From positions 62,001 through 126,000 of the forward strand of contig NZ_BMKR01000006.1 of assembly GCF_014644435.1 (NCBI RefSeq): a DNA stretch of 64,000 nt, written 5' to 3'. The notes under the pieces were generated by a model. The model did no database searches. It saw only the letters and a program-made list of their open reading frames with translations, and was not told where the DNA came from. The position numbers were made by a program, and so were the translations under genes. Below are positions 41,150 through 47,510 of the stretch, piece after piece; the first letter of the stretch is position 1; each line of letters begins with the position of its first letter. The DNA comes from Paenibacillus albidus (lineage in GTDB: Bacteria > Bacillota > Bacilli > Paenibacillales > Paenibacillaceae).

Positions 41150-41534
41150 TCCGATCAGCTCCGTTCAGCGCCTGTGATAGCGTGATATATGCCGCCTCTG
41201 CCCTCTCTCGGGGTCTGGCGGTGGCAATCCTAATGGCTTCTTTTCGGCTAATAATTGTGCCGCCTACCCAGCCCTGTACAATTGCTAGATTCCAAATGTA
41301 TAATTCCCCATGCACTTCACATGCTGCTGTCTGTACCTCTAGAGAGTCAGCAGGGTCAGTGCAGTAGTCAGGCGCATACGCCCATGCATCGTCAACTGAT
41401 TCAATCTCAATTAACACTGAACCATACGGATTAATAAGTCCGAAACTATACATATATTCCCTTATACTGTAACCCATCAACTCCGCCAGCGCCCGGTTAA
41501 GCTGCTGGTTTGTCATATCCTGTACCTGTGTCAT
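41139..41534 (-). CDS. Phage ABA-sandwich domain protein
   Basis: A 131-residue protein: N-terminal M-T-N-Q-Q-L-N-R-A-L-A-E-L-M-G-Y, a D-D-A-W-A-Y-A-P-D-Y helix and C-terminal R-E-R-A-E-A-A-Y-I-T-L-S-Q-A-L. These features fit the phage ABA-sandwich family (BC1872-like). Its biochemical role is unknown. It overlaps both neighbours by a few bases. Confidence 0.7.
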   Translation of the reverse strand: MTQVQDMTNQQLNRALAELMGYSIREYMYSFGLINPYGSVLIEIESVDDAWAYAPDYCTDPADSLEVQTAACEVHGELYIWNLAIVQGWVGGTIISRKEAIRIATARPRERAEAAYITLSQALNGADRIDL

Positions 41535-41713
41535 GCCTCATCACCTCTATCCGTTGTGTACTCTCTTGTGACAGTCACGCTGTACCAAAACATTTCATTA
41601 CACTTTTCACACGTTTTTTGGCACATGTAATATGTCATATCATCCGGCTCATGATTGTCTTGACTCTCTCCGCAATGTGGGCAAATCATTTCTTCGGTGC
41701 TTACCTGTGTCAT
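41531..41713 (-). CDS. Small zinc-ribbon protein
   Basis: A 60-residue protein with M-I-C-P-H-C-G-E-S and C-Q-K-T-C-E-K-C-N-E: two Cys pairs consistent with one zinc site. The start and end overlap neighbouring genes by 4 nt. Function unknown. Confidence 0.7.
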   Translation of the reverse strand: MTQVSTEEMICPHCGESQDNHEPDDMTYYMCQKTCEKCNEMFWYSVTVTREYTTDRGDEA

Positions 41714-41901
41714 GGCTGTGTCTCCCCTATCCAGCCTGTGACGGCCTCATACACTTCGTCCGGCAAATTATTTCCCATTTGAGCACTGACCATTTGTACC
41801 CGAGTACAATTCAGTTTGGCTGCCAATTCTTCAAAGTTTAGCCTTTCTCTCTTTCTCTTCCGGTACATTTCTTCTTGCATATCACTAATCAGTCTTGGCA
41901 T
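41710..41901 (-). CDS. Small helix-turn-helix-like protein
   Basis: A 63-residue protein containing F-E-E-L-A-A-K-L-N-C-T-R-V-Q-M-V-S-A-Q-M, which looks like a helix-turn-helix, and a basic N-terminal stretch (Y-R-K-R-K-R-E-R). Start ATG 41901 follows GGAAGGTGGG. It overlaps both neighbours. It may be a regulator, but it is very small. Confidence 0.5.
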   Translation of the reverse strand: MPRLISDMQEEMYRKRKRERLNFEELAAKLNCTRVQMVSAQMGNNLPDEVYEAVTGWIGETQP

Positions 41902-42175
41902 TTGATTTCCCACCTTCCTCAGAACGTCTTTTTATCCCAGCAATAGGACCTTTGTATCCAGCCAACTCCAGCTTCCGCGGAGCATTGCGGAACACATAAT
42001 CCAAATCCTCACCCTGCTTGATCGTACCGTCATGCTCCAAATGCTTATTCGGTATCCAGACATTTTGACTCGTGTTATTTAATAGATATCGTTTCGCTGC
42101 ATACCCGGTATAATTGCGTTTAAGGAGTGTAAGTGTGATCCCTTTATAGTCTTGATCCTTATGGTTGAGTTTCAT
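41885..42175 (-). CDS. Hypothetical basic phage protein, 96 residues
   Basis: Contains A-A-K-R-Y-L-L-N-N-T-S-Q-N-V-W-I-P-N-K-H-L and L-D-Y-V-F-R-N-A-P-R-K-L-E-L-A. No family recognised. It overlaps the next gene by 17 nt. Confidence 0.6.
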   Translation of the reverse strand: MKLNHKDQDYKGITLTLLKRNYTGYAAKRYLLNNTSQNVWIPNKHLEHDGTIKQGEDLDYVFRNAPRKLELAGYKGPIAGIKRRSEEGGKSNAKTD

Positions 42176-42179
42176 ATGT

Positions 42180-42449
42180 CTATTTCCCTTCCGACTCCAG
42201 TCGGGCTATGGTCTGCTGTGCCTCATACAGCTCCAATCCTTTATCTCTTTTTATTCCATCGGCCATTTTTTGAGCAGAATCACGGCTGAACTCCAGTGAC
42301 TTGGTGTACAGCTCAAGTTTGCGTATCCGTTGCTCTGCCTCTTCTAGAGCAGCCAGCAATGACAGGATAATTCCGTTAGATTCCATTTGCGTCTTTATTT
42401 TATGATTCCGCACCTTTTCTCTGATCTCTTCTTTCCGTTCTGGTGTCAT
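42180..42449 (-). CDS. Coiled-coil phage protein, 89 residues
   Basis: A helical protein (T-P-E-R-K-E-E-I-R-E-K-V-R-N-H-K) with L-L-A-A-L-E-E-A-E-Q-R-I-R-K-L-E-L-Y, a pattern common in phage early coiled-coil proteins. Start ATG 42449 (AAGGTG 7 nt upstream) overlaps the ASCH stop by 4 nt. Confidence 0.6.
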   Translation of the reverse strand: MTPERKEEIREKVRNHKIKTQMESNGIILSLLAALEEAEQRIRKLELYTKSLEFSRDSAQKMADGIKRDKGLELYEAQQTIARLESEGK

Positions 42450-42880
42450 GGTTGCACACCTTCCCAGTTCCACAAACCTTGCATCCCTCTGGCCGGGATC
42501 GGCTCCGGTAGCTGCTTAACATCGGCCAACTCCCAGGCATAACGTCCCTTAGAAAAATCACCGAACCAAATTTCATCACCTTGAACAAGAGAGTCATCTG
42601 ACAACACTGCTATGCTGCCATTGTCCTCCTCGACGTGATGAGGGAACATCATTGTGGCAGTCGCTAGGACAGCCCCGGTAGGCAGGTTATCGGCTGTGTA
42701 GCCATGCCGGGCCAGCTCGGCTTTAATCTCTGGCTGCTGGCAGGCCGCCTTGTCAATCTTTTTCCCGGCGTGGATGGCGAGTGGCCCGCGGTGCTTCGTG
42801 GACCAGCCGCGTGTTTCAAAACGCTTCTCCAGGACCGCTATAAGCGTGGCCCAGGGCTGGATTATTGTTATGGCCTTCAT
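42446..42880 (-). CDS. ASCH domain protein
   Basis: A 144-residue protein matching the ASCH fold: K-A-I-T-I-I-Q-P-W-A-T-L-I, K-R-F-E-T-R-G-W-S-T-K-H-R-G-P-L-A-I-H-A. ASCH domains are PUA-like and bind RNA or modified nucleotides. A role in phage RNA handling is possible. More GC-rich than neighbours. Overlaps the next gene by 4 nt. Confidence 0.85.
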   Translation of the reverse strand: MKAITIIQPWATLIAVLEKRFETRGWSTKHRGPLAIHAGKKIDKAACQQPEIKAELARHGYTADNLPTGAVLATATMMFPHHVEEDNGSIAVLSDDSLVQGDEIWFGDFSKGRYAWELADVKQLPEPIPARGMQGLWNWEGVQP

Positions 42881-43281
42881 TCCTCCGCCTCCTCTCCCTT
42901 GGATAAAACCTGTACGTCAGGACGAAATCCCCATGCCGCCTTATCATCAAATTCAACATGTCCAGAACCATCAATTCTTGTTATTACATGTGAAGCGTTC
43001 CAATCGAATCCGGCATTGCTACCACCGCTTCCTGGTCGAATGACCATTACGGTGTCGCCTACTTCGGCCCCGAGCCGTTCGATTTCCTCATTTAGCTCTT
43101 GTGCCTCGTAATGATCCGCGTCAATCTGGTGAGTCAATAAACGATAGCGTTTGCCTTCCGGTGTACTCACTTCGTAAAGGTCCGGTCTGCCCCCGCGGTG
43201 GTAGATGTCATAATAGATAATGCCGCCTTCAAGTTCCTGCCCGAAGCATGGATGTGATGGATCAGTAACTTTGACCTTCAT
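42877..43281 (-). CDS. Hypothetical phage protein, 134 residues
   Basis: Started at ATG 43281 (GGGAGG 10 nt upstream). It opens M-K-V-K-V-T-D-P-S-H-P-C-F-G-Q-E-L and holds V-G-D-T-V-M-V-I-R-P-G-S, a strand-rich region. No family recognised. Confidence 0.6.
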   Translation of the reverse strand: MKVKVTDPSHPCFGQELEGGIIYYDIYHRGGRPDLYEVSTPEGKRYRLLTHQIDADHYEAQELNEEIERLGAEVGDTVMVIRPGSGGSNAGFDWNASHVITRIDGSGHVEFDDKAAWGFRPDVQVLSKGEEAEE

Positions 43282-43298
43282 ACTGCTTATGCCTCCCC

Positions 43299-43535
43299 TC
43301 AGCCCCAATGGCCGTTTCGTTTGAGAATTTCAATTACCTCTTCAGCGTATGGTTCATCCACATTGATAACCAGGTACGCATTTACCGGGCGCTTACTGTC
43401 CTTTCGTCGTCCACATTCGATGAGGTGACAAAGATAGTTGAAATCCGATTTATCCTTATCATTCAGGTATTTAACAGCATCATCATGCTTGATTACTCCG
43501 CAAAATTTATTTTTCATGCCTTCCAAGTTCGCCAC
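43299..43535 (-). CDS. Hypothetical phage protein, 78 residues
   Basis: Contains L-C-H-L-I-E-C-G-R-R-K-D and L-V-I-N-V-D-E-P-Y-A-E-E-V-I-E-I-L-K-R-N-G-H-W-G. Small mixed alpha/beta fold; not recognised. First minus-strand gene after the plus-strand Cys-rich peptide; the gap 43536-43667 upstream holds no other feature I can support. Confidence 0.6.
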   Translation of the reverse strand: MANLEGMKNKFCGVIKHDDAVKYLNDKDKSDFNYLCHLIECGRRKDSKRPVNAYLVINVDEPYAEEVIEILKRNGHWG

Positions 43536-43667
43536 GCTTATCAGCTCCTTTATAGGGGAGAGTGTGGTTAACCAGCCCCATTATTCATTCACATTCCTTA
43601 CGTCCAATCAATATTGTTTTGAGGATCATAATCTGTCTGTATGTCAAACAAGAAGGAGGCAACTACT

Positions 43668-43775
43668 ATGTCATGCTCGTGCCCGAAACGAAAAAAAGTA
43701 ATTGTCGTAAAACTGCACCCTGGTCAAAAAGCGATTGTCATTTGTAAGCATAAGAAGCGTCGTTCGCATTGTTAA
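43668..43775 (+). CDS. 35-residue basic Cys-rich peptide on the plus strand
   Basis: M-S-C-S-C-P-K-R-K-K-V-I-V-V-K-L-H-P then G-Q-K-A-I-V-I-C-K-H-K-K-R-R-S-H-C. Four Cys and three His could form a zinc site; the ends are strongly basic. AAGGAGG lies 8 nt before ATG and a clean terminator follows, so the gene is real in signal terms even though it is short. It is transcribed against the early operon. Possible roles are nucleic-acid binding or a toxin/antimicrobial-like peptide; no homologue recognised. Confidence 0.6.
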   Translation: MSCSCPKRKKVIVVKLHPGQKAIVICKHKKRRSHC

Positions 43776-43787
43776 AATGATTTGAAA

Positions 43788-43812
43788 GGGCGCTCTTTTG
43801 AGCGTTCTTTTT
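43788..43812 (+). terminator. Terminator of the Cys-rich peptide gene
   Basis: GGGCGCTC-TTTT-GAGCGTTC followed by TTTTTAC, 12 nt after the stop codon. Confidence 0.75.
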
Positions 43813-43891
43813 ACTCCATTTTTAAAAGATACATAAATACGCGTTTTCCACATCCATCGTTTATCTCTCCTTATGGGCCTATGCCCTTGAT

Positions 43892-44713
43892 TTAAAAGCT
43901 GCAGCCTGCCTTTTCCTCCACCGGCTGTGCTCCAAGAAGCTTCCGCGCTGCTGCCCAGAAGGTCGCGGCTGGGGTCTTTTCGTCCGCCTGGATGCCGAGC
44001 TGCTGCATGGCCGCAAATTTCGGCTCCAGTTCCTGGAGAAACATCGGCTTGTTATTGACTCGCAGGATGCTGTATCCAATCACATCCTCAGCATGCTTTG
44101 CCTTGGCCCAGACATCCGGCCTCCGGCAGTAGACCACATACCAGTGCTGCTGCCCCGCCCGCAGGCAGCCGGTGCAATTCGCATGCTTCCAGACCTCATA
44201 TGTTTCTGGCGGCTCTATGCCAATGTCCCGGGTGCTGGTGATCAAGCCCGACCACTCCGCCAGCGGGAAACAGGTCAGATACCCTTTCTCCCGCAGGATG
44301 CTCCGGCGGCGCTCCACGCGGGCAGCCTCTCCGGCCTCGAAGCCGTAATATATCGTTACATCCTCCCGGCAGCTCCCCGGCTCCACCGGGAACGTTTCGG
44401 CCAGCCACTTGTGAAACGGTGCTGTCTTGATGCGGTTGGTACAGAGCGGATGCACGCCAACCTTGAACGCCTTCGCTTCCATACATACATCGAATTGGTC
44501 TTTCTGGTCCCATCCGGACATGTTTGCATATGTGATGGGTATGCCCAGATAATCCGCAACCTCGACTTTGAATCGCTTTATATCCCAGTGCTCGACCCAT
44601 GGGTTAATATCATGGTTAATCAGGATTACATTCTCAGGCCCATACCTAGCAGCGACTTCGACTGCCACGATGCCCGATGTTTCCCCGCCGCTGTAGCAGA
44701 CGATGTGCTTCAT
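43892..44713 (-). CDS. PAPS reductase-like PP-loop protein
   Basis: A 273-residue protein of the adenine-nucleotide alpha-hydrolase (PP-loop) superfamily: Y-S-G-G-E-T-S-G at residues 7-14. Cys clusters follow: H-P-L-C-T-N-R-I-K (about 88-96) and N-C-T-G-C-L-R-A-G (about 178-186), as in phage PAPS reductase/DndC-like proteins that may bind an Fe-S cluster. Phages often carry this family; the substrate is not established, and sulfur transfer or DNA modification have been suggested. Markedly GC-rich next to AT-rich neighbours, so probably recently acquired. The 44714-44835 gap shows only a small GGGGCT/AGCCCC hairpin. Confidence 0.85.
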   Translation of the reverse strand: MKHIVCYSGGETSGIVAVEVAARYGPENVILINHDINPWVEHWDIKRFKVEVADYLGIPITYANMSGWDQKDQFDVCMEAKAFKVGVHPLCTNRIKTAPFHKWLAETFPVEPGSCREDVTIYYGFEAGEAARVERRRSILREKGYLTCFPLAEWSGLITSTRDIGIEPPETYEVWKHANCTGCLRAGQQHWYVVYCRRPDVWAKAKHAEDVIGYSILRVNNKPMFLQELEPKFAAMQQLGIQADEKTPAATFWAAARKLLGAQPVEEKAGCSF

Positions 44714-44835
44714 GTCTGTTCCCTCCCTGGGGCTATGACAGCCCCTTACTTGTTAATTGCTCATTCAGAGCCTTAACTTCTACCTACCAGCAATTAAACT
44801 CCCTACTTCGTTGTTATATGAATTATTAAAATTTG

Positions 44836-45429
44836 CTAACGAGCCATTTCAAGATACTTCTTCCCTATTATTTTCTTATAAGTTCCTACGGTATTGGACG
44901 ATACCCCTATCTTTTGCCCGATCATCTCTGCGGTGAATCCGGCCATTAGCATCGTCGTTGTAGTCTGTTCTTTTTGAGGTAACGATTCGATGAAGCATTC
45001 AATTTGTAATCGAGTGGAGTCTTCATTAATTGGGATGATTTCGGATACTTCTAAACTTGATCCATCCTTAAACCTAACCTTTCTATTGATGTTAATAATA
45101 GTTTTAGGATTTTCGTTGGAGTGATAAGGAATATGAATAAGCTGAGCTCTGCCTTCCAAATATCTGAGAATGAAACCTCTGATATAAGGATAAGCAAACG
45201 TAGAAAACATTTTCGCCGTTGTTTTTTCGATATCAAATCGATCATAAGCATTGAGTAATCCAATAGTTCCCTCACTTATCAAATCATCCATATCTATTCC
45301 ATATTTCCTTAAATGCTCATAACGTCTAGCAATTTTATACACCATTTTATAATGATTGAGATAGCATTCTTCTTTCGTTCCAAGCTGAGGATGGCTATCT
45401 CTTATTCTCTTGATGGGTATTTTTCTCAT
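44836..45429 (-). CDS. Sigma-70-family RNA polymerase sigma factor (phage)
   Basis: A 197-residue sigma factor. Region 2 is clear: M-D-D-L-I-S-E-G-T-I-G-L-L-N-A-Y-D-R-F-D (about 46-65) and F-S-T-F-A-Y-P-Y-I-R-G-F-I-L-R-Y-L. A region 4 helix-turn-helix lies near residues 160-190 (A-E-M-I-G-Q-K-I-G-V-S-S-N-T-V-G-T-Y-K-K). Short sigma factors in phages direct polymerase to middle or late promoters. Ribosome site GGAGGG is close to ATG. It sits between the HNH gene and the PAPS-like gene. Confidence 0.85.
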   Translation of the reverse strand: MRKIPIKRIRDSHPQLGTKEECYLNHYKMVYKIARRYEHLRKYGIDMDDLISEGTIGLLNAYDRFDIEKTTAKMFSTFAYPYIRGFILRYLEGRAQLIHIPYHSNENPKTIININRKVRFKDGSSLEVSEIIPINEDSTRLQIECFIESLPQKEQTTTTMLMAGFTAEMIGQKIGVSSNTVGTYKKIIGKKYLEMAR

Positions 45430-45439
45430 GTTGCCCTCC

Positions 45440-46117
45440 TTAATCTTCGAATCGTTCTCCGTAACTGAAGACTCTAGGTTCTTCTAATGGTCTTCCGAAT
45501 ACATCCGCCATTAGTGTTGCAAAGACTGCCATGTCCTTATCCTGAAAGGATTGCAGCAAGTGCAATTCCTTGGCCTTGAGACTCCGGCCAGCTGCTGTTG
45601 AAAGTAGATCGACAACCGGTTTGATCTGGTTCTGACGTTCCTGTTTCTCGCGTTCTTTTTGCTGCAGAGCGTTTTGCTTATGGTTGAATTCTTCCCAGTC
45701 TTTTTCATCAAACCAGAAATGATCCCCGTATTTCTCACGATAGACCGAAATCCAGTATTGGAGCAGTTCATCAGTAGTTTGGATTTTATCGTGACAAGGC
45801 CAGCAGACCCTAAGTCCATTTGTTTTTACACCTCGACCTTTACGACCTCTAGGCCAGACATGGTGCGTAGTGTTTGACGCAGCAACCTTACAACATGGGC
45901 ATTTTTCACCTTGCTCTGCAATAAGTTCTGCCACCACATCTTTATCGAAATCACACCGATCTTTTGAGCTTTGTCCTGGTTTGTGATGAGCAAGGATATC
46001 CTTCTTCCATTCTGGAACTTCCTTCTTGGCTGCTTTAGGCTTGTTTGAACGCAAACTATTGTAGGTTTTCTTTTCCTTGACAATTTTTTCAGGTTTCCAG
46101 AATGTCTGATGGGCCAT
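45440..46117 (-). CDS. HNH endonuclease
   Basis: A 225-residue protein with G-E-K-C-P-C-C-K-V-A-A-S-N-T-T-H-H-V-W-P-R-G-R-K (about 71-94) and N-G-L-R-V-C-W-P-C-H-D-K-I: Cys pairs around a His-His-x-x-x-H/N centre. Charged N- and C-terminal extensions suggest DNA binding. HNH proteins near terminase/early regions can be homing nucleases or packaging cofactors. It starts 62 nt from the small gene at 46180. Confidence 0.85.
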   Translation of the reverse strand: MAHQTFWKPEKIVKEKKTYNSLRSNKPKAAKKEVPEWKKDILAHHKPGQSSKDRCDFDKDVVAELIAEQGEKCPCCKVAASNTTHHVWPRGRKGRGVKTNGLRVCWPCHDKIQTTDELLQYWISVYREKYGDHFWFDEKDWEEFNHKQNALQQKEREKQERQNQIKPVVDLLSTAAGRSLKAKELHLLQSFQDKDMAVFATLMADVFGRPLEEPRVFSYGERFED

Positions 46118-46179
46118 TACTCTTCAACACCTCCTATGATTCAATTTTAGAACTAATTAAGTGCGCGTTTACTACGGTT

Positions 46180-46353
46180 TCAAGTGATTCTCTCCAAGTA
46201 ACCAGCTTGTTCAAGCGTTGTATAATGACGTTCTCGCTCGGCTGCGGTGAAGTGAATCGGCAGTACAGTGTGTGCAGCATAAAAGGCAATTGCTTCTCTG
46301 ATCTCCTGCGGCTGATCGTCCAGTTCAGATAGATCAAGTTTTTTCTTAGTCAT
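46180..46353 (-). CDS. Small hypothetical protein, 57 residues
   Basis: M-T-K-K-K-L-D-L-S-E-L-D-D-Q-P-Q-E-I-R-E, helical and acidic/basic mixed, ending E-Q-A-G-Y-L-E-R-I-T. Start ATG 46353 has GAGGGGTGAG 7 nt upstream. It is the first gene of the leftward unit facing the HTH regulator, with a dispersed palindrome 18 bp upstream. Confidence 0.6.
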   Translation of the reverse strand: MTKKKLDLSELDDQPQEIREAIAFYAAHTVLPIHFTAAERERHYTTLEQAGYLERIT

Positions 46354-46370
46354 TAAGTGGCTCACCCCTC

Positions 46371-46384
46371 AGGAAAATTTTCCT
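46371..46384. repeat. Dispersed palindrome, perfect copy
   Basis: AGGAAAATTTTCCT, 18 bp upstream of the start at 46353; between that gene and the TTCGTTAA array. Confidence 0.7.
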
Positions 46385-46403
46385 TATCCTAAACACAACT
46401 ATT

Positions 46404-46501
46404 ATCGTTAAACTTTTATCGTTAATATAACATTATAACGATTTTCGTTAATAGTCAATGATTATTATTAACTTGTTTCGTTAAACCTTATTTGTTATAT
46501 T
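46404..46501. promoter_or_regulatory. Operator-like array with divergent promoter
   Basis: Copies of (A/T)TCGTTAA occur at 46404-46411, 46418-46425, 46444-46451 and 46477-46484, with an inverted AACGA at 46437-46441. A plus-strand promoter TTGTTT (46473-46478), 17 nt, TATATT (46496-46501) overlaps the last copy and drives the HTH gene. A minus-strand TTGACT/TATAAT pair with 15-nt spacing lies within the array. Autoregulation by the HTH protein is inferred. Confidence 0.6.
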
Positions 46502-46520
46502 GGATGGGAGGGGTGAGTTT

Positions 46521-46745
46521 ATGTTTCGTCTTAAACTAGACAAGATTTTAGAAGACAAGCCTGATTGGACAATGTACAAACTTCATATAAAGACAGGCAT
46601 TAGACCGAATACAATAAGTGATCTCGTCAATAACAAAGCGAAGGCTTGGTCACCCGAAAACCTGAATAAGATATATAAGGCGCTCGGGTTGAGTTCGGTT
46701 GAAGAACTTATTGAATACGTGGATGATAAGGAGCAGGAGGAATGA
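46521..46745 (+). CDS. Small XRE-family transcriptional regulator (second switch)
   Basis: A 74-residue Cro/XRE-type HTH protein: M-F-R-L-K-L-D-K-I-L-E, T-M-Y-K-L-H-I-K-T-G-I-R-P-N-T-I-S-D-L-V-N (HTH about 19-39), L-N-K-I-Y-K-A-L-G-L-S. Start ATG 46521 has GGGAGGGG upstream; an earlier in-frame TTG is poor. Plus-strand, against the minus-strand operon on both sides. It probably controls its own divergent region. Confidence 0.8.
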   Translation: MFRLKLDKILEDKPDWTMYKLHIKTGIRPNTISDLVNNKAKAWSPENLNKIYKALGLSSVEELIEYVDDKEQEE

Positions 46746-46766
46746 ACCCTCTATGCTCCTTTTTGC

Positions 46767-47138
46767 TTACCGGAACAGCGTCGATTTCTTTTTAAGGTTT
46801 TCAATGAACTGAGCCTGTAATTCGGGAAATAGCACCCACGGATGAAAATCTCCAAAATATCCTCGCGCTGCCAAAGCAATTGTTTTCGATATCGCTTCTG
46901 GTCCTGTCTCAGACCAAACAAGAACTACTCTCCCGCCATCCTCCCACGAGCAGTGTTCAGGGAACGTGTCACAGAACCTCTCGTTTTTAAAGTTTCCGCC
47001 ATAGTGCTCAAGAAAGTTGTTTCTTAGTCTCCAAGCATCATTCATGTTCGTTGAGGGAGAGAACTGATCGTCCATTTTGACGAACAATTCGTCCAGTTCT
47101 TCGCCGGGTTGCATCAATATGATTTCTTTAGCGGTCAA
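46767..47138 (-). CDS. Phage ABA-sandwich domain protein (BC1872-like)
   Basis: A 123-residue protein: M-T-A-K-E-I-I-L-M-Q-P-G-E-E-L-D-E-L, N-D-A-W-R-L-R-N-N-F-L-E-H, and E-A-I-S-K-T-I-A-L-A-A-R-G-Y-F. This is the same family as 41139-41534. Overlaps the next gene by 4 nt. Function unknown. Confidence 0.7.
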   Translation of the reverse strand: MTAKEIILMQPGEELDELFVKMDDQFSPSTNMNDAWRLRNNFLEHYGGNFKNERFCDTFPEHCSWEDGGRVVLVWSETGPEAISKTIALAARGYFGDFHPWVLFPELQAQFIENLKKKSTLFR

Positions 47139-47323
47139 TTTAGGGATTTCTCCTTCCTAATAGGTGCTGTCGCTGGTTTAGAGTGATGATCCCAAAATGT
47201 ATCATTTGGCATGTCGCGATATTTCTGGAGCTCTTCGTCAGATAGATAATAGCGTTCATACTTGCCGTATTGACCACTGACCGTCTCCACTTCTCCAGGC
47301 TGCAACTTAGTCGGTTGTTCCAT
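47135..47323 (-). CDS. Small hypothetical phage protein
   Basis: A 62-residue protein begun at ATG 47323 (GGGAGTG 5 nt upstream): M-E-Q-P-T-K-L-Q-P-G-E-V-E-T-V. It overlaps the upstream gene by 17 nt. No family recognised. Confidence 0.55.
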   Translation of the reverse strand: MEQPTKLQPGEVETVSGQYGKYERYYLSDEELQKYRDMPNDTFWDHHSKPATAPIRKEKSLN

Positions 47324-47507
47324 GTTCACTCCCACTCTCGGAAAGAACTAAATCGTTGCCCAATAATTCAGCCTGCAGTTGGTTTGGATCGTTCTCAGCA
47401 GCCTTTAACTGTTCCATTTTCCATATGATTCGGGACAACTCACTTTTGTCATGTTCATCCAGGTATTTTTCAATATCTCGGTTTTCGAGGGTTACACTCA
47501 ATGTCAT
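47307..47507 (-). CDS. Small hypothetical phage protein
   Basis: A 66-residue charged protein (L-D-E-H-D-K-S-E-L-S-R-I-I-W-K-M-E-Q-L-K) starting at ATG 47507 with GGAGG 8 nt upstream. It directly follows the sliding clamp gene. Function unknown. Confidence 0.55.
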   Translation of the reverse strand: MTLSVTLENRDIEKYLDEHDKSELSRIIWKMEQLKAAENDPNQLQAELLGNDLVLSESGSEHGTTD

Positions 47508-47510
47508 CAC

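Noticed and set aside
44093..44776. 227-codon plus-strand frame opposite the PAPS-like gene
   Set aside because: GC-rich shadow of a gene with intact motifs.
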